Shown here one piece after another: positions 17,735 through 26,691 of a stretch of 64,000 nucleotides of DNA (its first letter is position 1; every line of letters begins with the position of its first letter). The translations under genes and the position numbers were made by a program. The stretch lies in assembly GCF_002160755.1 (NCBI RefSeq), contig NZ_NFLE01000019.1, positions 1-64,000 of the forward strand. The letters are read 5' to 3'. A model generated the notes under the pieces. The model worked only from the letters and a program-made list of their open reading frames with translations. It was not told where the DNA came from and did not search any database. This stretch comes from Lachnoclostridium sp. An14. GTDB taxonomy: Bacteria; Bacillota; Clostridia; Lachnospirales; Lachnospiraceae.

Positions 17735-19339
17735 ATGGGAGAACTTTATAACCCCTATCCCAAGCTGCCGAAAAATATCCGGCAGATCGGAGAGAGGGAC
17801 CAGATTGTAAAATTATATGTGGAAGATTATGTGAATACGTACTTAAGAAGGCTGTATCCGGCAGGAGGCGAAGACCTGCGGTGCGGCCTTTTATTAGGCA
17901 GTACGGAGGAAGACGAAGGCGCTCCCTGCATTTTCATAGACGGGGCGCTGGAGATGGAAGGCGTGTCCTGCGGCGGTGAGAAGGTGGAGCTGACGGACCA
18001 GGCGTGGAAGAAGGCGTACCGGGATATGGAGGAAATGTTCCCGAAACGGAATGTCCAGGGATGGTTTCTCTGCGGCGCGCCGGGGAGCCAGCTGAGCCCT
18101 CTCAATTACTGGAAAATCCACAGCAAGCATTTTCCGGGAAAAAACATGATTATGTATCTGAATTCCGGGCTGGAAGGAGAGGAGGCCCTTTACATAGCGT
18201 CGGAGGACGGTTTTTATAAGCTACGGGGCTACAGCATCTACTATGAGCGGAATCAGATGATGCAGGACTATATGATCTCCAGGAAGGACGTCAAGCGGGT
18301 GGACGCCGGAGTAAATGATACGGTGATCCGGGATTTTAGGAGAAAGATGGAGGAGAGAAAGGAGGAGGCAGAGGACAGAAGGAGTACGGTGAATGTGCTG
18401 GGAGGCATCTGCGGGGCACTGTCCGTGGCGGTGCTTGCCGGCGGCATTGTCATGTTCAATAACTATGGGAAAATGAAGGAGATGGAGAGCGTGCTGGTGT
18501 CAGTGCTGCCGGCGGGCTCCAGCCTGTTGGAGGACTATGGGCTGGGCGGGGAGCCGGAGCTGGTGCTGGAGACCGGGACGACGGTGCTCCCGGAGACCAT
18601 GGAAGGGGAAACGGGAGAGAGCCTGACAGCCGGAAATGAAGCCAATGGCGGGGAAATATTATCCGAAAATGGATCAGAAACCGTCTGGGCCGGAACGGAG
18701 CCGGAAGGCAGTGAGTCTGGCAGCGGCGCGGCCGATGCCGGAACTGCCGGAGCCGGGAACGCCGGACATGGAACCGAAATCGTTGGAACCTCCGCCGGAG
18801 CCGGAGGTACTGGAAATGGAACCGGAGAAACCGGGGCCAAGACAAATACCTCCGGCACCGGAACTGTAAAACCGGCGGAAACCGGCGCGGACACCGCAAA
18901 CCAGGCTGCCGGAACCTCCGGCACAGGCGAGAACCGGGCGTCCGGAGACGGATCTTCCAAAACGGCAGCCGCCGGATCCTCAGATACGGCTGCGCTTGAT
19001 TCATCCGCCGGTGCGGATTCTGCCCTTTCTCCCGCCGCGGGAACTTCGTCCGCCAATTCCGCCCCATCCGCGGATTCCGGAAGATCAGAGGACAGCGTCC
19101 CTGCCTCCGCTCTCCCGGAGGCGGACATCCCCTCATTGGAGGAGGCGGACGAGCAGATGACGGCCATCGGTGAACAGCTGGCGTCTGCCAGCACTCACGT
19201 GGTTCAGGAAGGGGAGACCCTTTACGGCATCTGCCTGGAGAAATATCACAATCTGAAACGGGTGGACGAGATCTGCCGCCTGAACGGCCTGGAGGACGTA
19301 AACAAGATTAAGGCGGGTCAGAAATTGATTCTTCCGTAG
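17735..19339 (+). CDS. Membrane protein with long low-complexity linker and C-terminal LysM domain
   Basis: A 534-residue protein in three parts. The first 210 residues look cytoplasmic and globular (YNPYPKLPKNIRQIGERD at the start). A single hydrophobic helix lies near residues 220-245, then comes about 240 residues rich in Gly, Ala, Ser, Thr and Glu, and a C-terminal LysM repeat (HVVQEGETLYGICLEKYHN to KIKAGQKLILP) that should bind peptidoglycan. This layout suggests a signal or structural link between cytoplasm and wall. I chose ATG 17735 because GGGGTGAA precedes it; upstream in-frame codons overlap the YyaC gene. Function unknown, perhaps sporulation or wall related given the neighbour. 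Confidence 0.82.
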   Translation: MGELYNPYPKLPKNIRQIGERDQIVKLYVEDYVNTYLRRLYPAGGEDLRCGLLLGSTEEDEGAPCIFIDGALEMEGVSCGGEKVELTDQAWKKAYRDMEEMFPKRNVQGWFLCGAPGSQLSPLNYWKIHSKHFPGKNMIMYLNSGLEGEEALYIASEDGFYKLRGYSIYYERNQMMQDYMISRKDVKRVDAGVNDTVIRDFRRKMEERKEEAEDRRSTVNVLGGICGALSVAVLAGGIVMFNNYGKMKEMESVLVSVLPAGSSLLEDYGLGGEPELVLETGTTVLPETMEGETGESLTAGNEANGGEILSENGSETVWAGTEPEGSESGSGAADAGTAGAGNAGHGTEIVGTSAGAGGTGNGTGETGAKTNTSGTGTVKPAETGADTANQAAGTSGTGENRASGDGSSKTAAAGSSDTAALDSSAGADSALSPAAGTSSANSAPSADSGRSEDSVPASALPEADIPSLEEADEQMTAIGEQLASASTHVVQEGETLYGICLEKYHNLKRVDEICRLNGLEDVNKIKAGQKLILP

Positions 19340-19418
19340 AAAAAGGTAATGCGTTTCTTTTGGAAATGTTGTATACTGTTGTTATGCGAAAAACAACCAT
19401 TTCAGGAGACAGCGCAGT

Positions 19419-20678
19419 ATGAGCGATATGAGTTCCATGAACCGGGAACGGAAAAAGAGAGAACTGAAAAGGCAGATGATTTCTACTCCGGGCCAGGCCC
19501 AGGCCATCCAGGAGGAGGCCGCCGCCGGGGGCGGTATGGGCGGCAGGAAAAAGAAGAAACACATTTTCTTAAAACTCCTCATTTTAGCCGTTCTGGCGGC
19601 AGGCTTGGGGCTGGGAGCCAGGTACTATTTTCTGGAGCGCCAGTTTATGGATTACCGGGTGGTGTGGGAAGTGCCCATCGAGGAAGGCGGCACCGTTGGC
19701 TATGAAAGCTTTGGCACCAACGTGCTGAAATACACCAAGGACGGAATGTCCTACATCGACAGCCAGGGGAAAACGGTGTGGATGCAGAGCTACGAGATGA
19801 AAAACCCGTCCGCATGTGTCAACGGGGATTACGCCGTAGTGGCAGACCGCCAGGGCAACACCCTGTTTATCTGTGACGTAAACGGAGTATTGGGACAGGC
19901 GTCTACCGTTCTTCCCATTATCAAGGCTGCGGTTTCTCAGACGGGCATCGCGGCGTCGGTGCTGGAGGACTCCGCGGCCAGCTATATCCAGTATTATAAC
20001 CGGGACGGCAGCTCCATAGACCTGTCCATCAAGGCGGTACTGTCCGGAGACGGCTATCCTCTGGACATCGCCCTTTCTCCGGACGGGAACCAGACCATCG
20101 CGTCCTATATGCGGGTGGACGGCGGAGAGCTGAAAAACCGGGTGGTATTCTATGACTTTTCCGAGATTGGAAAAAACCAGAAACACCTGGTGGGCGGTTT
20201 TGACGACGAGTTCGCGGAAACCATCGCCGCCAGAGTCGTCTATCCCGACAGTACCCACGCTCTGGCGTTTACAGACAGGGGAATCCGCTTTTTCTCCGCC
20301 AAGAACCAGGCGGCTGTGGAGCTCACTGCCCAGGTGGACGTGGACGAGACCATCGAGACCGTGTTTTATTCAGAGGAGTACGCTGGGATTATCCTGCGGA
20401 CCTCCGGCGGTGAAAACCCGTACCGCCTCCAGCTTTACAGGGTAAACGGGGACGAGGTGTTTCAGCAGGAGTTTAATTTCCAGTATAAACAAGTGGACAT
20501 TTCCGAGGACATGGTGATACTTTATAACGAGGAAGCGTGTCTGATTTACAGCACTGGCGGCAGCCTGAAGTATTCCGGCAGATTGGGAATGGAGATTACG
20601 AAGATGAACCAGGGCCGCAGCGGCACGTCCGTGATCGTGACGGGACCGCAGGTGATGAAGGAAATCAGGCTTCAGTGA
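19419..20678 (+). CDS. DUF5711 family membrane-anchored beta-propeller-like protein
   Basis: A 419-residue protein with a basic cytoplasmic N-terminus, one membrane helix near residues 48-70, and an extracytoplasmic domain of repeated beta units (GMSYIDSQGKTVWMQSYEM, GDYAVVADRQGNTLFICDVNG, and so on), matching the DUF5711 family typical of Lachnospiraceae. The repeat pattern resembles a PQQ/beta-propeller fold. No enzyme motif is visible. AGGAGACAGC precedes the ATG. It sits between the LysM protein and glucokinase in the same direction. Confidence 0.82.
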   Translation: MSDMSSMNRERKKRELKRQMISTPGQAQAIQEEAAAGGGMGGRKKKKHIFLKLLILAVLAAGLGLGARYYFLERQFMDYRVVWEVPIEEGGTVGYESFGTNVLKYTKDGMSYIDSQGKTVWMQSYEMKNPSACVNGDYAVVADRQGNTLFICDVNGVLGQASTVLPIIKAAVSQTGIAASVLEDSAASYIQYYNRDGSSIDLSIKAVLSGDGYPLDIALSPDGNQTIASYMRVDGGELKNRVVFYDFSEIGKNQKHLVGGFDDEFAETIAARVVYPDSTHALAFTDRGIRFFSAKNQAAVELTAQVDVDETIETVFYSEEYAGIILRTSGGENPYRLQLYRVNGDEVFQQEFNFQYKQVDISEDMVILYNEEACLIYSTGGSLKYSGRLGMEITKMNQGRSGTSVIVTGPQVMKEIRLQ

Positions 20679-20709
20679 TAATCAAAAGAAAAGAGAGGGA
20701 GGCATTGAT

Positions 20710-21654
20710 ATGTCAAAAAAATGTGTGGGGATTGATATTGGAGGAACGACGGTAAAACTGGGAATTTTTGAGGAGAGCGGCGTTCTGGTGGAAAAATGGG
20801 AGATTCCCACCCGCAAGGAGAACGGCGGCGCCTATATTTTGGGAGATATTGCGGAGTCCGTGAAAGCAAAACTGGCGGAGAACGGCATTCAGGAAGAAGA
20901 TGTGCTGGGAGCCGGCATGGGACTTCCCGGCCCGGTGCTGCCGGACGGCTATGTGGAGGTCTGTGTAAACCTGGGCTGGAGAGACATGAACCCGGCGAAG
21001 GAGTTGAGCGCCCTCTTAGGCGGTATGAAGGTGGCCAGCGGAAATGACGCCAATGTGGCGGCCCTGGGCGAGATGTGGCAGGGCGGCGGAAAAGGCTACA
21101 GCGACGTTCTCATGGTGACCCTGGGAACGGGCGTCGGCGGCGGCGTGATCCTGTATGGAAAGATCTGGGCGGGACGCCACGGCCTGGGCGGAGAGATCGG
21201 CCATATGCACGTGCGCGACGAGGAAAAGGAATACTGCAACTGCGGCGGACAGGGCTGTCTGGAGCAGGTAGCCTCTGCCACGGGAATCGCCAGAGAGGCC
21301 AGAAGGGCCATGGCCGCGTCGGATAAACCGTCCGCCATGCGCCAGTTCGGCGACCAGGTGACGGCAAAGGATGTGCTGGACGCGGCGAAAGCCGGGGATG
21401 AGATGGCGGCGGAGGTCGTGGAGAAGGCAGCCCGCTATCTGGGCCTGGTACTGTCCCACGTGGCTCTGACCATTGATCCGGAGTGTTTCGTAATCGGCGG
21501 TGGCGTGTCCAGGGCGGGCACCTACCTGACGGATATTGTGGACAAATATTATAAGCTCTACTCTCCGGTATCTGAGAATAAGGGAATCATCAGCCTGGCA
21601 AAGCTGGGAAATGACGCCGGCATCTTCGGAGCGGCGAAACTGATTCTGGAGTGA
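20710..21654 (+). CDS. glcK: ROK family glucokinase
   Basis: A 314-residue ROK kinase that phosphorylates glucose in the cytoplasm. The ATP site GIDIGGTTVKLGIF is at residues 7-20, the sugar/catalytic stretch is ASGNDANVAALGEMW, and the structural zinc motif is intact as CNCGGQGCLEQ. Length and motifs match Firmicutes GlcK rather than a ROK repressor because no N-terminal HTH is present. GGGAGG precedes the start. It follows DUF5711 by 31 bp and may be co-transcribed with it; a hairpin follows downstream. Confidence 0.92.
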   Translation: MSKKCVGIDIGGTTVKLGIFEESGVLVEKWEIPTRKENGGAYILGDIAESVKAKLAENGIQEEDVLGAGMGLPGPVLPDGYVEVCVNLGWRDMNPAKELSALLGGMKVASGNDANVAALGEMWQGGGKGYSDVLMVTLGTGVGGGVILYGKIWAGRHGLGGEIGHMHVRDEEKEYCNCGGQGCLEQVASATGIAREARRAMAASDKPSAMRQFGDQVTAKDVLDAAKAGDEMAAEVVEKAARYLGLVLSHVALTIDPECFVIGGGVSRAGTYLTDIVDKYYKLYSPVSENKGIISLAKLGNDAGIFGAAKLILE

Positions 21655-21683
21655 CGGGAATAAATAGGAATCAAGCAGGAAAA

Positions 21684-21723
21684 CAGGAGCGCCCCGGCGC
21701 GGATCCGCGATGGAGCGCTCCTG
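21684..21723 (+). terminator. Stem-loop after glucokinase gene
   Basis: CAGGAGCGC (21684-21692) pairs with GCGCTCCTG (21715-21723), and the loop contains the palindrome CGCGGATCCGCG. There is no clear T-run, so it may stabilise the 3' end rather than terminate. Confidence 0.5.
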
Positions 21724-21755
21724 CCCCGGCAGGAGAAATATTTGACTTATCTTTA

Positions 21756-21905
21756 TGGTCATAGGGGAAATGGCGTGCCTTATGCCGCAGACGCCCTATG
21801 CCATAAATGCTATTGTCAGAGAAGTCTTTTGCGCGGCGGGAAATCGCTGCCTGCGCACTCCACGTTCCGGCGCGAGTGTGCGCCAAGCGCACACTTTTTT
21901 AGACA
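21756..21905 (+). repeat. Dispersed palindromic element, copy A, ending in an intrinsic terminator
   Basis: This stretch ends with GTGTGCGC (21876-21883), loop CAA, GCGCACAC (21887-21894) and TTTTTT, a textbook terminator. Its last 35 bases match the element at 44358-44492 almost exactly (TCCGGCGCGAGTGTGCGCC shared), and its start (GGGGAAATGGCG, CCTTATGCC) resembles the elements at 56799 and 61756. The rest of the gene-free stretch 21655-22098 holds a hairpin at 21928-21951 (CCCCGG/CCGGGG) and an AT-rich promoter region before 22099. Confidence 0.65.
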
Positions 21906-22098
21906 GTCAGCCCCAGACATGAGGAGACCCCGGCGTTAGAGGCAACCGGGGCAATTATGAAAAATCTATGTGCACTTTATCTATATTTCTGAAATTATTT
22001 ATTTGATTTCTATGCAAATAGTATAAAAAACAAATGTGAACAAAATATGAACTCTGTGTTAATAGATTATGAAACATAGAGGTATAGGAGGTACAGAA

Positions 22099-23757
22099 AT
22101 GGAACAGAAGGAGAGGCGGACGATCGTCATTGGCCACAAGAATCCGGACACCGATTCCATATGCTCCGCCATCGGATACGCCAACTTAAAGCGGGCGGTA
22201 ACCGGCGGCCGGTACGTGCCTGGACGGGCCGGGAGCGTGAGCCGGGAGACGAAGTTTGTGCTGGATTATTTCGGAGTTTCGGAGCCGGAGCTCATCAAGG
22301 ATGTGCGTACCCAGGTAAAGGACATCGAGATCCGCAAAATGCCGGGAGTAAACAGGAATATGTCCTTAAAGAACGGCTGGAACCTGATGCAGGAGGCCGG
22401 AGTGGTGACCCTTCCGGTGGTCACCGGGGACGGAGTGCTGGAAGGGCTGATCACTGTAGGAGACATTGCAAAATCCTACATGAATGTGTATGACAGCAGC
22501 ATTCTTTCCAAGGCGAACACCCAGTACGCCAACATCGTGGAGACCCTGGAGGGACTGATCATTATCGGGGACGAGCAGGAGTATTTCCGGGAAGGAAAGG
22601 TGCTGATCGCGGCGGCCAACCCGGATATGATGGAGTATTACATCCAGCCCCACGACCTGGTGATCCTTGGAAACCGCTATGAGTCCCAGCTCTGCGCCAT
22701 TGAGATGGAGGCAGACTGCATTATCGTCTGCGAGGGAGCTGCCGTTTCCATGACCATCCGGAAACTGGCCCAGGAGCGGGGCTGCACGGTGATGACTACG
22801 CCTTACGACGCCTTCACGGCGGCCAGGCTGATCAACCAGAGTATTCCCATCAGCTATTTTATGAAGACGGAGAACCTGATCACCTTTGAGCGGGACGACT
22901 ATATCGACGACATCCGGGACGTGATGGCCAGCAAGCGCCACAGAGATTTCCCGATTCTGGATAAGGATGGAAAATACTGCGGCATGATTTCCCGCCGGAA
23001 CCTGTTGGGAGCCAAGGGAAAACAGGTGATTTTAGTGGATCACAACGAGAGGACCCAGGCGGTGGACGGCGTGGAGAACGCGGAGATCCTGGAGATCATC
23101 GACCACCACAAGCTGGGCACCATCGAAACCATTTCCCCGGTGTTCTTCCGAAATCAGCCGCTGGGCTGCACCGGTACGATTGTGTACCAGATGTATCGCG
23201 AGGCCGGGGTTCCGGTGGAGAAGGAGATCGCGGGGATTCTGTGCAGCGCCATTATTTCCGATACGCTGCTGTTCCGTTCTCCCACCTGCACGGCGGTGGA
23301 CAAGCAGGCGGCCCTGGAGCTGGCGGAGTTAGCTGGTATCCAGATCGAAAAGTATGCCGGAGAGATGTTCGCGGCGGCCAGCGACCTGAAGGGAAAGACG
23401 GAGGCGGAGATCTTCTACCAGGATTTCAAGCGTTTCGCCGCCGGGAAAAAGACCTTTGGCGTGGGCCAGATCAGCTCTGTCAACGAGGAGGAGCTGGAGG
23501 AGCTGAAAGGACGTCTGATTCCTTACGCCAGAAAAGAGCGGGAGGAAAAAGGCGTGGATATGCTGTTCTTCATGCTCACCAACATTCTCACCGAATCTAC
23601 GGACTTGATCTGCGAGGGCCAGGGGTCTGACCAGATGATCGAGGCGGCGCTTCGCGGGACGAAGGACGAAAATTACGAGACGGTGATCCATCTGCCGGGC
23701 GTGGTATCCCGGAAAAAGCAGCTGATTCCCGCCATTATGCTGGCAGTTCAGAATTGA
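22099..23757 (+). CDS. ppaC: CBS-domain manganese-dependent inorganic pyrophosphatase (family II)
   Basis: A 552-residue DHH-family pyrophosphatase with the regulatory insert of two CBS domains and a DRTGG-like domain, known in clostridia to be controlled by adenine nucleotides. Motif I is GHKNPDTDS (about residues 11-19); the CBS/DRTGG insert spans about 65-300; DHH appears as IIDHHKLG near residue 343; the C-terminal DHHA2-like part ends with VVSRKKQLIPAI, the substrate-binding RKK/SRK motif. It hydrolyses pyrophosphate in the cytoplasm. ATAGGAGG precedes the chosen ATG; an upstream in-frame ATG at 22069 has no ribosome site. Confidence 0.93.
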   Translation: MEQKERRTIVIGHKNPDTDSICSAIGYANLKRAVTGGRYVPGRAGSVSRETKFVLDYFGVSEPELIKDVRTQVKDIEIRKMPGVNRNMSLKNGWNLMQEAGVVTLPVVTGDGVLEGLITVGDIAKSYMNVYDSSILSKANTQYANIVETLEGLIIIGDEQEYFREGKVLIAAANPDMMEYYIQPHDLVILGNRYESQLCAIEMEADCIIVCEGAAVSMTIRKLAQERGCTVMTTPYDAFTAARLINQSIPISYFMKTENLITFERDDYIDDIRDVMASKRHRDFPILDKDGKYCGMISRRNLLGAKGKQVILVDHNERTQAVDGVENAEILEIIDHHKLGTIETISPVFFRNQPLGCTGTIVYQMYREAGVPVEKEIAGILCSAIISDTLLFRSPTCTAVDKQAALELAELAGIQIEKYAGEMFAAASDLKGKTEAEIFYQDFKRFAAGKKTFGVGQISSVNEEELEELKGRLIPYARKEREEKGVDMLFFMLTNILTESTDLICEGQGSDQMIEAALRGTKDENYETVIHLPGVVSRKKQLIPAIMLAVQN

Positions 23758-23852
23758 CGGCAGGAGGCAGAAATGTTGGCCGGTACTGTAAAATCTGTCA
23801 AATTATAAAGGGGATAGCAGGACGGTTACCGGATTTATGACAGAATTTGGAA

Positions 23853-23879
23853 TGAGGGTGTACATCACCCTCATTTTTT
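23853..23879 (+). terminator. Rho-independent terminator after pyrophosphatase gene
   Basis: TGAGGGTG (23853-23860), a 5-nt loop, CACCCTCA (23866-23873) and six T residues. It separates the pyrophosphatase gene from the flavin reductase gene. Confidence 0.88.
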
Positions 23880-23946
23880 GTTATTATATAAGCTGTGCAA
23901 TAAATAAGCAGTGAAACATCAAAAAAACTTATAGAGGAGGACTGGC

Positions 23947-24513
23947 ATGGCAAGACAAGTTTGGAAACCGGGAAATATGGTTTATCCAGTGCCGGCCGCC
24001 ATGGTGACCGTGGCTGACAAGGCGGGAAATACCAATATTATCACTGTGGCATGGACCGGGACGATCTGCTCCGATCCGCCCATGGCCTACGTTTCCATCA
24101 AGCCGGAGCGCTATTCTCACCATATGATCGAGGAAACCGGGGAATTTGTGATCAACCTGACCACGAAGGCCACCGCGTTCGCCACCGATTACTGCGGAGT
24201 GAGATCTGGCCGGGATGAGGATAAATGGAAAGCCACGGGGCTGACGCCGGAGAAGGCGTCAAAGGTCTCCGTTCCCATCATCCGGGAGTGCCCGGTGAAC
24301 ATCGAGTGCCAGGTGACAGAGGTCAAGCGTCTGGGGTCCCACGATATGTTCCTGGCGAAGGTGCTGGCCGTGGATGTGGACGAGGCTTATATGAAGGAAA
24401 ACGGAAAGTTTGAGCTGAACAGCACGGGGCTGATCGCCTACTCCCACGGGGAATACCGGGAGCTTGGAAAGGCCATCGGGAAATTTGGCTATTCTGTCCG
24501 GAAAAAGAGGTAG
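23947..24513 (+). CDS. Flavin reductase-like (flavoredoxin) protein
   Basis: A 188-residue FMN-binding split-barrel protein of the flavin reductase family. It has the family opening PVPAAMVTVADKAGNTNIITVAW, SIKPERYSHHMIEETGEFVINL and the C-terminal LIAYSHGEYRELGK. These proteins transfer electrons with bound FMN, as in flavoredoxin of anaerobes. GAGGAGG precedes the start. The shikimate kinase gene starts 4 bp after its stop, and the NCS2 permease overlaps that, so all three probably form one transcript. Confidence 0.88.
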   Translation: MARQVWKPGNMVYPVPAAMVTVADKAGNTNIITVAWTGTICSDPPMAYVSIKPERYSHHMIEETGEFVINLTTKATAFATDYCGVRSGRDEDKWKATGLTPEKASKVSVPIIRECPVNIECQVTEVKRLGSHDMFLAKVLAVDVDEAYMKENGKFELNSTGLIAYSHGEYRELGKAIGKFGYSVRKKR

Positions 24514-24517
24514 GAAT

Positions 24518-25051
24518 ATGAGGGGAGACGGAAAAAGGGGAAATGTGACGCTGATCGGTATGCCCGCTTCCGGAAAGAGTACGCTGGGGCGGCTTTTGGC
24601 GGAGCGGCTGGGTTTTGAATTCGTGGATGTGGATAAAATCATCGAGGCGGAGGAAAAGCGGCTGCTGCGGGAAATCATTGCCGACGAGGGTGACGATGGG
24701 TTTATGGAGATCGAAAACCGGGTCAACGCCGGACTCTGTCTGGACGGCTGCGTGATCGCTCCGGGGGGAAGCGTAATCTACGGGGCCGAGGCCATGGCGA
24801 ATTTAAAGGAGATCAGTACAGTGGTCTATTTAAAGCTCAGCCTGGAGGAGATGGAGAGACGGATCGGAAATCCGGTGGAACGGGGGGTCGTGCTGAAAAA
24901 CGGCATGACGCTGCGAAAGCTGTATGAGGAGCGGACGCCCTATTACGAGCGATACGCGGATGTTACCCTGGACGAGAAAGGGAATACCATAGAGGAATCC
25001 GTGGATTGTCTGGTGGAACTCATAAAAACCATCGCGAAGGAGAAATCATGA
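24518..25051 (+). CDS. aroK: Shikimate kinase family protein
   Basis: A 177-residue P-loop kinase. Walker A is GMPASGKST (about residues 14-22), the Asp pair binding shikimate is FVDVDKIIE, and APGGSVIYG matches the conserved GG element of shikimate kinases. It phosphorylates shikimate at O3 in the chorismate pathway if the annotation is right; no other aro genes are nearby, so a related small-molecule kinase role is possible. The start at 24518 follows AGAGGTAGGAAT; an earlier in-frame ATG overlaps the reductase gene. Its stop overlaps the permease start (ATGA). Confidence 0.8.
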   Translation: MRGDGKRGNVTLIGMPASGKSTLGRLLAERLGFEFVDVDKIIEAEEKRLLREIIADEGDDGFMEIENRVNAGLCLDGCVIAPGGSVIYGAEAMANLKEISTVVYLKLSLEEMERRIGNPVERGVVLKNGMTLRKLYEERTPYYERYADVTLDEKGNTIEESVDCLVELIKTIAKEKS

Positions 25052-26445
25052 GTAGAAAAAGCAACTATACCAGCCCGTATGACTTTTACGGGAGAATTCC
25101 ATTAAAGGACGCCATTCCCCTGGGATTGCAGCACGTCCTTGCCATGTTTGTGGGGAACTTAACGCCCCTTCTGATCATCACGGGAGCCTGCGGCATCACC
25201 GGCGGCAGCGATCTGGCGGAGCTTCAGGTGGCTCTGCTCCAGAATGCCATGCTGGTGGCCGGAATTGTAACCCTGATTCAGCTTTACGCCATCGGCCCGG
25301 TGGGCGGAAAGGTGCCGATTATCATGGGTACCAGCTCCGGTTTCATCGGAGTATTCAGCAGCGTTGCCAATATGCTGGGCGGCGGAGTGGTTACATATGG
25401 CGCCATGATGGGCGCGTCTGTGCTGGGCGGACTGTTTGAGGGCGTGCTGGGAGCGTTTTTAAAGCCGCTTAGGAAATTTTTCCCGGCGGTGGTGACCGGT
25501 ACGGTGGTGCTCTCCATCGGCCTCTCCCTGGTCGGCGTGGGAATCAATTCCTTCGGCGGCGGCAGCGGCGCCAAGGATTTTGGTTCAGTGGAAAATCTGC
25601 TGTTAGGCTGTGTGGTGCTTGTTATCATTATCGTGATGAAACACTGCACGAAAGGAATTACCAGCTATTCCGCCATTCTGATCGGAATCGTGGCGGGCTA
25701 TGTAATCTGTGGAATTATGGGAATTTTCATGGATCCGGTGGGAATCGCCGAGGACGGGACGGAGTACCTGAAGGCCTGGGCGTTAAACTGGGACAAGGTG
25801 GCGGAAGCGGACTGGTTCGCGGTGCCGAAGCTGGTTCCGGTGCCCATTGTATTTGATATTCGCGCCATTGTGCCGGTAATGATCATGTTTATCGTAACTG
25901 CCGTGGAGACGGTGGGAGACATTTCCGGCGTAATGGAAGGGGGAATGGGCCGTGAGGCTACGGACACAGAGCTGTCCGGCGGCGTGATTTGCGATGGCCT
26001 GGGTTCTTCCCTGGCTGCCATCTTCGGCGTGCTGCCCAATACCTCCTTCAGCCAGAACGTGGGCCTGGTGGCCATGACGAAGGTGGTAAACCGTTTCGCG
26101 TTGGCCACGGGAGCTATTTTCCTGATCTTCTGCGGACTGTTTCCGAAACTGGCGGCGCTGGTGTCCATCATGCCCCAGAGCGTCCTTGGAGGCGCGGCGG
26201 TAATGATGTTTTCCTCCATCGTGGTCAGCGGAATCCAGCTCATCACGAAGAAACCCATGACTGCCAGAAATATCACCATCGTGTCCGTTGCCCTGGGACT
26301 GGGCTACGGTATCGGTGCCAACAGCAGCGTGCTGGTGCACCTGCCCCAGGCGGTGCAGCTGATTTTCGGTGGCTCCGGCATCGTGCCGGCGGCGCTGGTG
26401 GCGATTGTGCTGAATGTGCTGCTGCCGGAGGAGACGGAAGAATAA
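25048..26445 (+). CDS. NCS2 family uracil/xanthine permease
   Basis: A 465-residue nucleobase:cation symporter with about 14 membrane segments. The NCS2 signature appears as NTSFSQNVGLVAMTKVVNRF near residue 335, and the conserved helix QHVLAMFVGNLTPLLI lies at the start. It imports uracil, xanthine or a related base across the inner membrane, which complements the nucleoside operon at 0.2-10.8 kb. The start (25048) follows GAAGGAG and overlaps the upstream stop by 4 bp. Confidence 0.92.
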   Translation: MSRKSNYTSPYDFYGRIPLKDAIPLGLQHVLAMFVGNLTPLLIITGACGITGGSDLAELQVALLQNAMLVAGIVTLIQLYAIGPVGGKVPIIMGTSSGFIGVFSSVANMLGGGVVTYGAMMGASVLGGLFEGVLGAFLKPLRKFFPAVVTGTVVLSIGLSLVGVGINSFGGGSGAKDFGSVENLLLGCVVLVIIIVMKHCTKGITSYSAILIGIVAGYVICGIMGIFMDPVGIAEDGTEYLKAWALNWDKVAEADWFAVPKLVPVPIVFDIRAIVPVMIMFIVTAVETVGDISGVMEGGMGREATDTELSGGVICDGLGSSLAAIFGVLPNTSFSQNVGLVAMTKVVNRFALATGAIFLIFCGLFPKLAALVSIMPQSVLGGAAVMMFSSIVVSGIQLITKKPMTARNITIVSVALGLGYGIGANSSVLVHLPQAVQLIFGGSGIVPAALVAIVLNVLLPEETEE

Positions 26446-26504
26446 CTGGATTGGACTGTTGTCTGGAACTGTGGACAGGAAATATAAAAATTGACAGCTT
26501 TGGA

Positions 26505-26548
26505 AAAGAGGGCTGGACGCCAGAAAGATGGCGTTCGGCTCTTTTTTT
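26505..26548 (+). terminator. Rho-independent terminator after NCS2 permease
   Basis: AAGAGGGCTGGACGCC pairs imperfectly with GGCGTTCGGCTCTTT and is followed by a T-run ending near 26548. Confidence 0.75.
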
Positions 26549-26591
26549 GCGTAGATGAAGAAAGAGAACGGAAAAAGGATGGAAAAAAGTA

Positions 26592-26682
26592 CGTAAGATA
26601 ATGCGCAAGATAGTGGAAATTCTCTCAAAATCCATGTATAATAGAGGGAGATAATGCGTAAGATAATATGGAAGATAATGGA
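26592..26682 (+). promoter_or_regulatory. Fic gene promoter flanked by 12-bp tandem repeats
   Basis: ACGTAAGATAAT and GCGCAAGATAGT stand head to tail at 26591-26614, and GCGTAAGATAAT and ATGGAAGATAAT at 26656-26679. The -10 box TATAAT (26637-26642) lies between the two pairs. The spacing of exactly 12 bp within each pair and the placement around the promoter suggest a repressor site. The Fic protein downstream has a C-terminal winged helix and is the obvious candidate (inferred). Confidence 0.65.
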
Positions 26683-26691
26683 GGTGTTTTC

